DNA of 64,000 nt from CAZAYP01 sp964489425 [NCBI: uncultured Verrucomicrobiota bacterium] (GTDB lineage Bacteria > Verrucomicrobiota > Kiritimatiellia > RZYC01), in assembly GCA_964489425.1 (NCBI GenBank), contig CAZAYP010000008.1, positions 38,435-102,434 on the forward strand, read 5' to 3'. Below are positions 9,701 to 18,684 of the stretch, piece after piece. The translations under genes and the position numbers were made by a program. The notes below the pieces were generated by a model. That model had not been told where the DNA came from. It did not search any database and saw only the letters and a list, made by a program, of their open reading frames with translations. Position 1 is the first letter of the stretch, and the number at the start of each line of letters is the position of its first letter.

Positions 9701-12700
9701 GCCTTCGACTTGCAACCGGGCGACGCGCTTCTCACCGGCGACTTGCACCAGCAGGTTCACACCAATAATGGATTCTTTGATCAAATCATCATCGTGCAGG
9801 GCCCGGCGCATGGCGCGGAGGCGGGGCGGGCCTGCGCGTACCGCTACGATTACCTTTCGGGCGGCAATGTCATCGGGTATTTGAACACCAGCTACGGCAC
9901 GAACTCGGCCGTAGCCGTCGGCCGGATCATGACGGACAATGGGGGGTACATGAAGGACCAGGTGATCGTGGCGCGGCCCACCGGGCGCCTGGAGCTGTTC
10001 TCCGCATACGGCTTGTCGGATGACTCGTTCGACGATACCTATTTCCGGGCCGGGGATACCCTCCTGGCTGCCCGGCTGTGGTCTGACGCCAATGACCAGG
10101 CCGTGGTGGCCAGCCGCGCGTTCGACATGATCCAGGTCATTGCCTATCGCGCCGGCAGCCTGGCTTCGGTCGTCACCCAGGCCTGTGCGCTGGCGAGCAA
10201 CGATATCGTAACGGTCGGGGATGTCTGGGGCGACAACTGCGACGAGATCGTCGTGGTTCGGCCGGACCGGCGCAACTGCACGTTCTATGGCTATTCCGCG
10301 GGGCGCCTGCGCGAGTTGCGCACATTCGATTTCACGCTCGCGCCCGGCGACCAGCTGGCCTGCGGCCGGATGTATTACAGCTCCAAGGATCTGCTGGTGA
10401 TCCTGCACGGCCTCGCCGCCGCGGGGACGCCGGCCGGCACGGTCACGCTCTCGCATTATCCCAGCTCCGACAATGGCGGCGCCGCCACGCTGGACGACCT
10501 GCTGGACTCCGGCGGCGCCTGGGCCCGCCAGCTCGCGCCAACATGGAGTTCCTCCGGCTACCTCCTGATCGTGGGCGAGACGGAAATCATCCCCACCTTT
10601 TCCACCAGCTGGGACCTCTGGTACACCGCCCGCGGCAAAGTGGATTATACGGATCGCAACTACGCCAGCACCACCGCGGACGAGAACAACTCCCCGGAAC
10701 TGGGCATGGGCCGGATCATCGGCAACTACACGGCCAATATCAACGCCCCCCTGGACGCCGCCCTGGCGGTCATCGACAATCCCGCCCGCCTGTGTGCCAG
10801 CAATTCCATTGCGCTGGCGGGGTACGAGCGCGCCCCGAACGGGCTGAGCGATTACATCAGCTTCTGGTCCGAGGCCATGCGGGGGCAGGCGGAGCTGATG
10901 GCCAACGGGTTCACCGGCGCGGTCCGGTACACCCCGGATTACAACAAGCTCGCCCTGCTGGAGGCGCAGAATAGCAAGCATGCCATCCTGTGGTTTGGCC
11001 ACGGCAACTGGGATTTATGGGATTATTTTAGCCAAATCGATATTGCCGCCCATGCGGAATGGCGCTCGCATCGGCCGGTGATCTATGCGTCCTCCTGCCT
11101 GACCGGCCGCTACCCGACCGGCCGGGGTATTGCCGAGGCGTGCCTGCGGGCCGGCGCAGCCGCCTATATCGGATCCACCGAGGTGACGCTCGGCGGATTC
11201 AGCGAATATCTGGCTTACGATTTCGCAAACCGCCTGGACTTGCTGCGCAGCGTCGGGCATGCCCTGCGCGACGCCAAGAACACCCGCCTGGGCAGCAGCA
11301 GCCGGTACAGCTACCAGATCCAAAACCGCTACCACAGCGCCTCTGCCCACTACTTTGGCGATCCCAAGCTGGCCCTGCAGGGCGCGCACGCGCGGCGCGC
11401 GGCCGCGGGCGGCGAGCGCCGCGGATCCCCCCTCGCGCCCCGCACCGGCCCGGTCTCGACGCTCGATATCCAGGTGCCGTTCTACATCGTGGACACCACC
11501 AACAACCTGGATTACGTGACCATCCCCGGCCAGGACAACATCTGTGAGCCGGGCCAGCCCATGGTGCCCATGTACACCGAGTCGATCCTGTTCCCCGCCG
11601 GCTGCGTGGTCCAGGGCGTGACCCTCACCCGGCGCGACGGCGCCACCGCCAGCCAGGGCCTGCGCCTGCCGGTGTACGAACTGGCCCTGGTCGACCAGCG
11701 CGGGGATCCGGCCTTGCGGGCCCCGCAGGCCCCGGCCGCCACCTGGTGGCCGGAGGGCGACCTGGACTGGGCCCTGACGCCGCAATCCGATGGCGGCACG
11801 CGCCTGGACTTGACCCTGTACCCGTTTTACTACGACAGCAACACCCTGGCCGCCGTCTTCTACACCAACTACAGCGTTGCCATCGCCTCCGCCGCGTCCG
11901 ATGTGACCGTCAACCGCATCCTGACGGACTTCGACAGCTACCAGGTCGGCGACACCGTCAACTTCATCGTCTACGTCCATGGCACCAATGCCCAACCCCG
12001 CGACGTGATCCTCGCGGCGCAGGTGGTCTCGAACAACCTGTACGCGGCCGAAACCCTGCCCCTGCGCACGTTGCGCGGCGTGCAGGGATACGGCGAATGC
12101 CGGCTGGCCTGGGACACCGCCGGGTTCCCGGGCGGCGACTACGCGCTGGAAGTGGAGTTGCTGACCGATCAGAACGTCGTGCTGGACCGCCGGACCCTGG
12201 AGTTCCGCGTCGGCCGCGTCGAGGGCCAGACCCTCGCCACCAGCCTGGCGCCCGCGCAGTTCCGGCGCGGCGAAAACGTAACCCTCGCGGCGGCGTTCAG
12301 CAACAGCGGCGACAGCGCCGTGTCCGGCACCATCGTCATCCAGGCCCAGGACGCTGCCGGCGCGCTGGTCGCCGACTTCCGCTGCGACTTCTCCAACCTG
12401 ACCGCGGGCGCGGTGGCGGGTTTCAGCACCGTGTGGACCAATATGCCCCTGGTGCCGCGCGACTGCCAGGTGATCGCCTTCACCCTGTACGAGGGCCGGT
12501 CCACGGACACCGTGACGGCCTATCGCTGGGACGAGGCGCCCTTGCTGTTGGATGACGTGGTCGTGGCGGGCAGCAACGTGGTGTTGCGCTGGCCGAGCGT
12601 CGCCGGCCGCACCTACGGCGTGGAAATCGGCACCAGCCTGCCGGCGTTCGCCGGCTTCACCAACGTGCCGGCCGCGGCGCCCCAGAACTGCTACACCGAC

Positions 12701-12748
12701 GCCCCGCCGGAGCCGGTGCTGTTCTATCGCGTGCGGGAATATCCCTGA
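6707..12748 (+). CDS. Large secreted beta-propeller protein with gingipain-like (C25) protease domain
   Basis: A 2013-residue exported protein. A signal peptide (to about residue 22) is followed by about seven 'TRIWGS ... GGVYVAGY ... FDGQ' repeats (residues about 25-430), an SBBP-type beta-propeller. Then come a fibronectin-III-like segment (about 435-520) and Ig-like regions. A region with FG-GAP/VCBS-like strings follows (GDVWGDNCDEIVV, about residues 900-1220). Then comes a caspase/gingipain-fold catalytic domain with His1432 in WFGHGN and Cys1464 in ASSCLTG, the spacing and order of peptidase family C25. The C-terminus is beta-rich and ends with an FYRV string that I associate with PVC secreted proteins. 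Its substrate is unknown. I see no clear type IX sorting signal. It has its own promoter and the preceding gene is terminated. Confidence 0.82.
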   Translation: MRKCNLWLDAAVLTLIATVASGQEWERDWSRIWGSPMGDYGYAVAAHTNGDFYVAGFTWDAFDGQTNQGVCNAFLTRYTAAGAKAWSRIWGAPDTTYAYAVAVDSTGAVYVAGQTQSGFDGQQAVGQADLFLSKFSVAGQREWTRIWGSVLEDGACGVAADTAGGVYVCGYCSSNFDGQASVGQRDVFFSKFQADGTRAYSRIWGSPLEDCGQGIGVDPQGGVYVAGYAYAAFDQEPFSGTMDAFLTRHGAGGTREWTRMWGSSGQDQAMGVAVDTAGRVYVAGYGGPFGDQPKVGEPDPFLCRYDHQGTCRWARIWGSPAADSGLGVAVAGTNAVYVTGMAGGADFDGQTNVEASIFVTAFDAAGTNRWSRRWGALNASGQGVAALIDAGGRPQALCVAGFTSGGFDGQTNTGQVDAFLSHWGPQACLRFTDGPRATNIAATQATIRWQTDRPGDSEVRYGVKAFDYTWTASDSQWTTNHAVPLTNLTASTTYHFISISRANAGCAATSSPAYFTTAAGGGGAPTATNLTLDGGFAFPMDLALETSGEVERVMYYFDGRHIFTSFSPPFNGELDPRMLDLDMAALRGRHQVRAVIYGADGSVRECVTDLDYLDDCGSTMDVEFVYPEHGLTVYTTGTVAQASNVCVTVFARERLTPPERDKSFDGLGPRDPFPGLVRYGPVARIDFEVDGVPTGQIAGRDPEDPYTWHRWYNLRDLALGRHRLTARAYTSNDCVWSDVVYVNVENFNAQILALRSVYRMTNYFLVQWQLRNRGDGPAVLRSFREEMTGFQPTRLASPWPSTTNYSFSLETQRNSVALAFPETATLAAGATGIISYCVVPYLTMGPATYGIGGAGGQIVYHALGGSNVTLACSNEARWVTRPGSVVPWALSDAVRGAIATSDYILVTNPLNLLGFYGNNANDVMAKMAELATRRLGVLGYFYYNQPLPTVYAPGNLFATGDTLNDWRDELVVGDMDEGWVRVYDSSVEVIISSNIVPFAFDLQPGDALLTGDLHQQVHTNNGFFDQIIIVQGPAHGAEAGRACAYRYDYLSGGNVIGYLNTSYGTNSAVAVGRIMTDNGGYMKDQVIVARPTGRLELFSAYGLSDDSFDDTYFRAGDTLLAARLWSDANDQAVVASRAFDMIQVIAYRAGSLASVVTQACALASNDIVTVGDVWGDNCDEIVVVRPDRRNCTFYGYSAGRLRELRTFDFTLAPGDQLACGRMYYSSKDLLVILHGLAAAGTPAGTVTLSHYPSSDNGGAATLDDLLDSGGAWARQLAPTWSSSGYLLIVGETEIIPTFSTSWDLWYTARGKVDYTDRNYASTTADENNSPELGMGRIIGNYTANINAPLDAALAVIDNPARLCASNSIALAGYERAPNGLSDYISFWSEAMRGQAELMANGFTGAVRYTPDYNKLALLEAQNSKHAILWFGHGNWDLWDYFSQIDIAAHAEWRSHRPVIYASSCLTGRYPTGRGIAEACLRAGAAAYIGSTEVTLGGFSEYLAYDFANRLDLLRSVGHALRDAKNTRLGSSSRYSYQIQNRYHSASAHYFGDPKLALQGAHARRAAAGGERRGSPLAPRTGPVSTLDIQVPFYIVDTTNNLDYVTIPGQDNICEPGQPMVPMYTESILFPAGCVVQGVTLTRRDGATASQGLRLPVYELALVDQRGDPALRAPQAPAATWWPEGDLDWALTPQSDGGTRLDLTLYPFYYDSNTLAAVFYTNYSVAIASAASDVTVNRILTDFDSYQVGDTVNFIVYVHGTNAQPRDVILAAQVVSNNLYAAETLPLRTLRGVQGYGECRLAWDTAGFPGGDYALEVELLTDQNVVLDRRTLEFRVGRVEGQTLATSLAPAQFRRGENVTLAAAFSNSGDSAVSGTIVIQAQDAAGALVADFRCDFSNLTAGAVAGFSTVWTNMPLVPRDCQVIAFTLYEGRSTDTVTAYRWDEAPLLLDDVVVAGSNVVLRWPSVAGRTYGVEIGTSLPAFAGFTNVPAAAPQNCYTDAPPEPVLFYRVREYP

Positions 12749-12954
12749 AGCCGGGTGCGACGGCTGGCCGTCTTGGATGTGGTATTCGAATCGTTGTCGT
12801 GTTCGTAATCGTTGACGTGAACGCAAACGCATGGGTACTGAGAATTTCATCCCATATAGCCGTCATAATGTGAATTGCTGGCCAGTTTGGGCGTGCATCA
12901 GCACCGGCCGTGCGCTATAAAACACCCCCGGAATTGCAAAAAGGACGTGCCGTC

Positions 12955-15483
12955 ATGAAAGAGAAATACCCGTTTGCGGAAATCGAAGCCAAGTGGCAGG
13001 CCTGGTGGGAGGAGCAGGGCCTGTTCAAGGTGGATGTCCGGAGCAAGGACAAGAAGTACTACTGCCTGATGATGTTCCCGTACCCTTCGGGCACGCTCCA
13101 CGTGGGTCACGGCCGCAACTACATCATCGGCGACGCCGTGGCGCGCTACAAGAAAATGCAAGGCTACCGCGTGCTCGCGCCCATGGGCTGGGACGCGTTC
13201 GGCCTGCCCGCGGAAAACGCCGCCATCAAGACCGGCACCCACCCGCGCACGTCCACGCTCAACAACATCGCGGTCATCAAGCGCCAGCTCTACGACTGGG
13301 GCTGCGGCTACGACTGGGACCGCGAGGTCACGTCGTGCCTGCCCGACTATTACCGCTGGACGCAGTGGTTTTTCCTCAAGCTCTACGAGCGCGGCCTGGC
13401 TTACAAATCCAAGGCGCCGGTCAACTGGTGCCCGTCGTGCGCCACGGTGCTGGCCAACGAGCAGGTGGTCAACGGCCACTGCGAGCGCTGCGACGCCACC
13501 GTGGAAAACCGCGAGCTGGAGCAGTGGTTCTTCAAGACCACCGCCTACGCCCAGCGGCTGCTGGACGACCTGGCCACGCTCGACGGCTGGCCCGAGCGCG
13601 TGAAAACCATGCAGGAAAACTGGATCGGCCGCAGCGCGGGCACGCGCGTGGAGTTCAAGCTCGCGCCCCGCCCCGGCGGCGGGCCGGATCCCATCGCCAC
13701 GGTGCCCTGCTTCACCACCCGCGTGGATACCATTTACGGCTGCACGTACATGGTGCTGGCGCCGGAGTTCCCCGGCCTGCGCGAGCTGGTCAAGGGCCTG
13801 CCCGAGGAGAAAAGCGTCACCGACTACATCGCGCGCACCGGCAGCCGCTCGCGCGCCGACCGCACCGACGACGCGCTGGAAAAGAACGGCGTGTTCACCG
13901 GCCGCCATGTGATCAACCCATACAACAACGAGAAGGTGCCGCTGTGGACGGCCGACTACGTGCTCATGGAGTACGGCACCGGCGCGGTCATGGCCGTGCC
14001 GGCGCACGACACCCGCGACTGGGCGTTCGCGAAAAAGTACGGCCTGCCCATCCGCATCTCCATCCAGAATCCGGCCGGCACGCTCGAGTTGGCGGACATG
14101 CAGGACGCCTATGTCGAGGACGGCGTCACGGTCAATTCCGGGCCGTTCTCCGGCCTGCCCAACCGCGACGCCATCCGCCACATGACCTGCCACGCGGAGG
14201 AGAAAAAGTTTGGCGCCGCCACGGTCCATTACCGGTTGCGCGACTGGCTGATCAGCCGCCAGCGCTACTGGGGCGCGCCCATCCCGATCCTCTACTGCCC
14301 GGACTGCGGCATGCTGCCGGTGCCCGAGAAAGACCTGCCGGTGCTGCTGCCGGACAACGTCGAGTTCAAGCCCACCGGCGAGTCGCCCCTGGCGCGTTGC
14401 CCGGAGTTCATGGCGGTGACCTGCCCGCGCTGCGGCAAGCCCGCGCGGCGCGAGAGCGACACCATGGACACGTTCGTGGACTCCAGCTGGTACTTCCTGC
14501 GCTACCTCTCGCCCAAGGACAGCCTCAAGGCCATCGATACCCAGGCCTGCGATAGCTGGCTGCCCGTGGACCAGTACATCGGCGGCATCGAGCATGCCAT
14601 CCTGCACCTCATGTACGCGCGCTTTTTCACCAAGGTCATCTACGACATCGGGCTGATCCATTTTTCCGAGCCCTTCGCGCACCTGTTCACCCAGGGCATG
14701 ATCTGCAAGCGCAGCTCCAAGGATGGCCAACTCTACAAGATGTCCAAGTCCAAGGGCAACGTGGTCAGCCCCGCGGAACTGATCCGCGAGTACGGCGCGG
14801 ACACGGTACGGCTCTACACGCTGTTCATCGGCCCGCCGGAGAAAGACGCCGAGTGGAACGACCAGGGCGTGGAAGGCGCGTTCCGCTTCCTGCGGCGGCT
14901 CTGGACGCGCGTGTACCAGAATGTGGATTGGCTGCGCCTGCCCGCGGACGGTCCCTGCGACCTCGAGCAGATGGACGCCACCGAGCGCGACCTGTACCGC
15001 AAGCTGCATGAGTCGATCCAGAAGATCACCCGGGACCTGGAAGGCGATTTCCACTTCAACACCGCCATCGCCCAGATCATGGAGCTGATGAACGCGCTGG
15101 ATGGCGTGCCCGTGGACGCCCGGAGCGCGCCGGGCCGCCGCCGGCTGGTCAAGGAGGTCGTGGAGAGCATTGTCATCCTGATCTCGCCGTTCGCCCCGCA
15201 CATCGCCGAGGAGCTGTGGGGGGAGTTGGGCCACGCGCCCGGCATCCTCAAGGCCGCCTGGCCGCAGGTCAACGCGGCCGCCCTGTGCCGCGCCGAGGTG
15301 GAGATGGTGCTCCAGGTCAACGGCAAGGTGCGCGGCCGGATCATGGTCGCCTCGGGTGCGGACAGCGCCGCGATCGAGGCCGAAGCCCTGGCCGACGAGA
15401 ATGTGAAAAAGTGGCTGGCGGGCAAACAGGTCAAGAAGGTGGTGGTGGTGCCCGGCCGCCTGGTCAATATCGCCGCGACGTAA
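12955..15483 (+). CDS. leuS: Leucyl-tRNA synthetase
   Basis: Class I aminoacyl-tRNA synthetase charging tRNA-Leu; 842 residues, normal for the bacterial form. The HIGH motif appears as HVGH (residues 49-52, in [15 protein letters not shown]) and the KMSKS loop is at 595-599. The CP1 editing insertion lies between them, and a zinc-type Cys cluster is seen in NWCPSC ... CERCDA. The anticodon-binding and C-terminal domains are complete. I chose the ATG at 12955 because an AAGGAC Shine-Dalgarno sequence lies 9-10 bp upstream and the family begins with [15 protein letters not shown] at 12910 is in frame but unneeded. A 200-bp gap separates it from the upstream gene. Confidence 0.97.
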   Translation: MKEKYPFAEIEAKWQAWWEEQGLFKVDVRSKDKKYYCLMMFPYPSGTLHVGHGRNYIIGDAVARYKKMQGYRVLAPMGWDAFGLPAENAAIKTGTHPRTSTLNNIAVIKRQLYDWGCGYDWDREVTSCLPDYYRWTQWFFLKLYERGLAYKSKAPVNWCPSCATVLANEQVVNGHCERCDATVENRELEQWFFKTTAYAQRLLDDLATLDGWPERVKTMQENWIGRSAGTRVEFKLAPRPGGGPDPIATVPCFTTRVDTIYGCTYMVLAPEFPGLRELVKGLPEEKSVTDYIARTGSRSRADRTDDALEKNGVFTGRHVINPYNNEKVPLWTADYVLMEYGTGAVMAVPAHDTRDWAFAKKYGLPIRISIQNPAGTLELADMQDAYVEDGVTVNSGPFSGLPNRDAIRHMTCHAEEKKFGAATVHYRLRDWLISRQRYWGAPIPILYCPDCGMLPVPEKDLPVLLPDNVEFKPTGESPLARCPEFMAVTCPRCGKPARRESDTMDTFVDSSWYFLRYLSPKDSLKAIDTQACDSWLPVDQYIGGIEHAILHLMYARFFTKVIYDIGLIHFSEPFAHLFTQGMICKRSSKDGQLYKMSKSKGNVVSPAELIREYGADTVRLYTLFIGPPEKDAEWNDQGVEGAFRFLRRLWTRVYQNVDWLRLPADGPCDLEQMDATERDLYRKLHESIQKITRDLEGDFHFNTAIAQIMELMNALDGVPVDARSAPGRRRLVKEVVESIVILISPFAPHIAEELWGELGHAPGILKAAWPQVNAAALCRAEVEMVLQVNGKVRGRIMVASGADSAAIEAEALADENVKKWLAGKQVKKVVVVPGRLVNIAAT

Positions 15484-15522
15484 GCCGCGGCTCGTAACAA
15501 CACAAGAAAGAGGAGCAGCCCC

Positions 15523-15945
15523 ATGACGAAGCGTCTGACACTTGCAACCCTGGTTCTGCTGCTGGGCGGCGTGGCGCTGTGTAGCGCCGGGTCGGACGTG
15601 CCCTCCCTGCTGGGAAAATGGGCCACGAAATCCGAGGGTGGCCTGCTGTTGCGGGCTGATCAGCCGGGCAAAACCACGCACTGGGAGCCGAAGCAGACCG
15701 TCCTGGAAGGCGAATTGACGGTGACGGAGCAAAACGGCCGGGTTCTGTACGGCGTTTTCAAGTCGCCGAAGCTCGAGGAACCGTTCGTGGGCGCCATCGG
15801 ATTGGACAACCGGCTTTACTTCGCGGACACGGACGGGTATTTCGACGGCACGATCATCGATGCCAACACGATCCAGATCATCTACCGCCACGTGTCAGCC
15901 AGCGACACCGTGGTCGCCGTTGGCGTCTGGACGCGCAAGGAATAG
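15523..15945 (+). CDS. Small secreted protein of unknown function
   Basis: 140 residues with a clear signal peptide (MTKRLTLATLVLLLGGVALCSAG). The mature part looks all-beta and compact (SLLGKWATKSEGG, ELTVTEQNGRVLYG, DGYFDGTIIDANTIQIIYRH), resembling a small lipocalin/calycin-like barrel, but I do not recognise a family. A GAGGAG ribosome-binding site lies about 8 bp before the ATG. It follows leuS by 39 bp on the same strand and may be co-transcribed with it. Confidence 0.7.
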   Translation: MTKRLTLATLVLLLGGVALCSAGSDVPSLLGKWATKSEGGLLLRADQPGKTTHWEPKQTVLEGELTVTEQNGRVLYGVFKSPKLEEPFVGAIGLDNRLYFADTDGYFDGTIIDANTIQIIYRHVSASDTVVAVGVWTRKE

Positions 15946-16538
15946 TCGGCAGGGCGGGCGGTACCGCCCCTCGAGCCACCCCCCGGGGGTGCGCAGCAAG
16001 CCGACCGTTTCCCGGCCGCGCTACCTGGTTGCGGTCACCGCCCGCGGTTGCTGGTTGGCATGCTGGCCTGCTCTGTCCAGCCGGCGTCGCCTGCGGTGCA
16101 TCCTGCGTAAGCGTGCCGAACGGCGGGGGCGGGGTCGCGGCATCGACCCTCGCCGATGGAACCAGGCCGTCTTCGCCGAACATGGGCACTGCAGGCTCTA
16201 TGATGCTGGTGCCCCGGCGCGCCAGCCTGAAGGCGTTGCGGGGCGCAGCTGTGATTCGGTGCGGGTTGGCCGTTCCATAAGCAGACTATCCATCTGGAAC
16301 TAAGGAAGCGGGGAACGGAGTTTGCGATCCTCGTAGACCGGCATGGATCGGCATGGTTTTCCTGGATTGCTTGAGTTCCAGATTCGCCCCCCGTGCCCTT
16401 CGCGAGGGCGGCGCTTCCCGGAAGGGCGGCGCAGCCTGCGTGCACCGGATCGCAGATGCGCCCGGCGTTGCTCGGCCGCGGATTTCGCGTTTGACCGCGC
16501 CGGAGGCTGGGGGTTACAAATACATTATTCAGTAACGC
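15946..16538 (+). other. 593-bp non-coding stretch upstream of the polyene operon
   Basis: I see no credible gene here; the short open frames lack codon character and ribosome-binding sites. It contains two nested inverted repeats: CCGTTCC (16270-16276) with GGAACGG (16312-16318), and ATCTGGAACT (16292-16301) with AGTTCCAGAT (16374-16383). Just before the first operon gene is a locally AT-rich patch (about 16514-16534), unusual in this GC-rich sequence. This is the natural place for the operon's promoter and any regulator site, but I could not define hexamers with confidence. Confidence 0.5.
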
Positions 16539-17096
16539 ATGTTGCAACCCGTGGGAATGGCCGAGGTTATGACCGAAATGACAGCTTGTCGGGATTGCCC
16601 CCCGGCGGTGCCGGGATCCGGCGCCGCGCGGACCCTCGCGTTCCCCATCGCCGCGGCCACCCTCACGCCCCACGCCCGGCCCATGCTGGCGGTTGACCAG
16701 GTGTTGTGCGCCGAGGCCGGCGCGGGACAGGTCGCGCTGCGGGCGCAGCCCGGAGCTTGGTACATGCGGGACGACGGGCGCTGGGACGAGGTGGCCGGGA
16801 TCGAGCTGATCTCGCAGGCGGCCGCCGCAGTCAGCGGGATCACCCCGCCGGTTGGCGCGGCCGCGCCGCCGGTGTGCTTTCTGGCCGAGGTGCGGCAGTA
16901 CCGGGTGCGCGGCGACGTCCGGGCCGGCGACGACCTGGTCATTGACATCCGCAAGGCCGCGGAGTTTGGCGGCTTCTTTGTCACGGACGGCGAGCTGCGG
17001 CGCGGCGCCGCCGTCCTCGCCACGGCGGCGCTCACGTTCTGGCGGGACGACCGCCCCCAACCGGGCCGCGACCCGGAAAGGCCAACCCATGCCTGA
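16539..17096 (+). CDS. ApeP-like hotdog-fold 3-hydroxyacyl-ACP dehydratase
   Basis: Expected to dehydrate beta-hydroxyacyl-ACP during polyene chain growth. A hotdog domain starts at LTPHARPMLAVDQVL and continues into the central helix GIELISQAAAAVSG, the arrangement of the ApeP group in aryl polyene clusters (LPH-x-x-PMLL-x-D at the start, IE-x-xAQ in the helix). The rest of the barrel (VRQYRVRGDVRAGDDLVIDI) is complete. About 25 residues precede the domain, so ATGs at 16539, 16557 or 16569 could each be the start. A GAGG sits close before 16569, and I list the longest form. The stop overlaps the ammonia-lyase start by 8 bp, so the two genes are translationally coupled. First gene of the plus arm. 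Confidence 0.75.
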   Translation: MLQPVGMAEVMTEMTACRDCPPAVPGSGAARTLAFPIAAATLTPHARPMLAVDQVLCAEAGAGQVALRAQPGAWYMRDDGRWDEVAGIELISQAAAAVSGITPPVGAAAPPVCFLAEVRQYRVRGDVRAGDDLVIDIRKAAEFGGFFVTDGELRRGAAVLATAALTFWRDDRPQPGRDPERPTHA

Positions 17097-18684
17097 TGCA
17101 TCCCCGGTGCGGCTGACCGGCAACGACCTGACGATCGAGGACATCGTGGCGATCGGGGTGGGCGACCGTCCCGTTGAGCTGGATCCGGCGGCGCTCGAGC
17201 GGTGCCGCCAATCCCGCGCTTTTCTCGAGGCAGAAGTGCGGGCGGGCAAGATTCTCTACGGGGTCAACACCTCCTTCGGCCCGATGTGCAACAAGATCAT
17301 CCGGCACGACGAGATCGAGGCGCTGCAGGTCAACCTGGTGCGGAGCCACGCCGCCGGACTGGGCGCGCCGATCGCGCCGTACATCGCGCGCGGGGTCCTG
17401 GCGCTGCGGCTGAACACCCTGCTCAAGGGATTCTCGGGGGTGCGCGTGGAGCTGCTTGCCGCGCTGCGCGACATGCTCAACGCGGGCATCGCGCCGTACA
17501 TCCCGGAGAGCGGGAGCGTCGGGGCGTCCGGGGACCTGGTGCACCTTGCGCACCTGGCCCTGGGGCTGATCGGGGAGGGGCAGGTACACTACCAGGGCGA
17601 GTGGATGGCGGCGCGCGCCGCGTTCGCGCGGGCCGGGCTCCAGCCCGTTACCCTGGGCTTCAAGGAAGGGCTGGCGCTGATCAACGGCACGGCGGCCATG
17701 ACGGCGCTGGCGGCCTTCGCGCTGTTCGGCGCGGAAAAGGCGCTGCGGATCGCGCACGTGACCGCCGCCTTTGCCATGGAGATTTTCGGCGGCATCGACG
17801 ATGCGTTTGACGAACAACTGCACGCGCTGAAGCCCCACCCCGGCCAGGTCGCGGCCGCCCGGACCATCCGCCGGCTCTACCACGGATCGGCTAACATCAC
17901 CCAGCGCGGCGAGATCCATCGGCGGATCGGCGCGGAGCGCGATCTCGCGCAGAGCGTTTACCAGGCGGGCGTCAACGTGCAGGACGTGTACTCCATCCGC
18001 TGCACCGCCCAGGTCCTGGCGCCCGCGGTCGAGGCGCTCGCCGCCGCCCGGGAAACGGTGCGCATCGAAGCCAACTCGGTCAACGACAACCCCATCGTCA
18101 TCCCCGGCGAGGGCATCCTCCACGGCGGCAACTTCCACGGCCAGAGCCTGTCCTTTGCCATGGACATGCTGGCCATCGCGGTCTGCACGCTGGGCAACCT
18201 GTCGGAGCGCCGGATCAACAAGCTGCTGGACAAGCACCTCAACGAGGGGTTGCCCGAGCACCTGGTGGCTGGCGGCGAGGCCGGGCTGGTCATGGGGTTC
18301 ATGGGCGCGCAGTACCTGGCCGTGTCCGCCACGGCGGAGAACCGGCACCTGGCCAATCCCGTCAGCATCCACTCCATCTCCTGCAACGCGTCCAACCAGG
18401 ACGTCGTCAGCATGGGCACCATTGCGGCGCGCCGGGCGTTCCAGCTGGTCCGGAACGTCAAGCACGTGCTCACGCTGGAGGTGCTGTGCGATCTCCAGGC
18501 CCTGGCGCTCAAGCCCACCGGCCCCCTGGGCTACGGCACCGGCAAGCTGCGCGCGCTGCTGGCGGAGGATTTCCAGGTTTACGACAATACCCGCGTCATG
18601 CACGACGTGCTCGCGGCCATGCGCAAAAAGCTGTTCTCCACCGCGCTGCTGGCGGACCTGGCGCCCTACCTGGGGCCCGCATGA
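17089..18684 (+). CDS. Aromatic amino acid ammonia-lyase (HAL/TAL family)
   Basis: MIO-dependent lyase, 531 residues. The self-forming MIO triad Ala146-Ser147-Gly148 lies in SVGASGDLVHLAHLAL. The catalytic Tyr58 is in YGVNTSFGP, and NDNPI and HGGNFHGQ, later binding and active-site strings, are intact. The specificity loop reads NLVRSHAAG (Ser86-His87). This closely resembles the NLIRSH loop I recall from the flavobacterial tyrosine ammonia-lyase of flexirubin clusters, so I favour tyrosine to 4-coumarate over histidine to urocanate. No hut genes are nearby; neighbours are polyene-type, which also points to making an aryl-acrylate starter unit. It overlaps the dehydratase gene upstream and, by ATGA, the LolA-like gene downstream. 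Confidence 0.88.
   Translation: MPDASPVRLTGNDLTIEDIVAIGVGDRPVELDPAALERCRQSRAFLEAEVRAGKILYGVNTSFGPMCNKIIRHDEIEALQVNLVRSHAAGLGAPIAPYIARGVLALRLNTLLKGFSGVRVELLAALRDMLNAGIAPYIPESGSVGASGDLVHLAHLALGLIGEGQVHYQGEWMAARAAFARAGLQPVTLGFKEGLALINGTAAMTALAAFALFGAEKALRIAHVTAAFAMEIFGGIDDAFDEQLHALKPHPGQVAAARTIRRLYHGSANITQRGEIHRRIGAERDLAQSVYQAGVNVQDVYSIRCTAQVLAPAVEALAAARETVRIEANSVNDNPIVIPGEGILHGGNFHGQSLSFAMDMLAIAVCTLGNLSERRINKLLDKHLNEGLPEHLVAGGEAGLVMGFMGAQYLAVSATAENRHLANPVSIHSISCNASNQDVVSMGTIAARRAFQLVRNVKHVLTLEVLCDLQALALKPTGPLGYGTGKLRALLAEDFQVYDNTRVMHDVLAAMRKKLFSTALLADLAPYLGPA

Noticed and set aside
12898-15891. 997-codon open frame antisense to leuS
   Set aside because: A shadow of a GC-rich coding region: it reads against a textbook synthetase, has low-complexity Gly/Arg/Ala/His composition and shows no domains. 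The same reasoning applies to the long antisense frames at 8237-11002 and 55594-59031.
16029-16280. 83-codon ORF in the non-coding stretch upstream of the polyene operon
   Set aside because: No ribosome-binding site, no recognisable domain, and overlapping competing frames on both strands.
17089-18684. Histidine ammonia-lyase of a hut pathway
   Set aside because: No urocanase or other hut gene is nearby, and the gene is embedded with overlaps in polyene-type genes.
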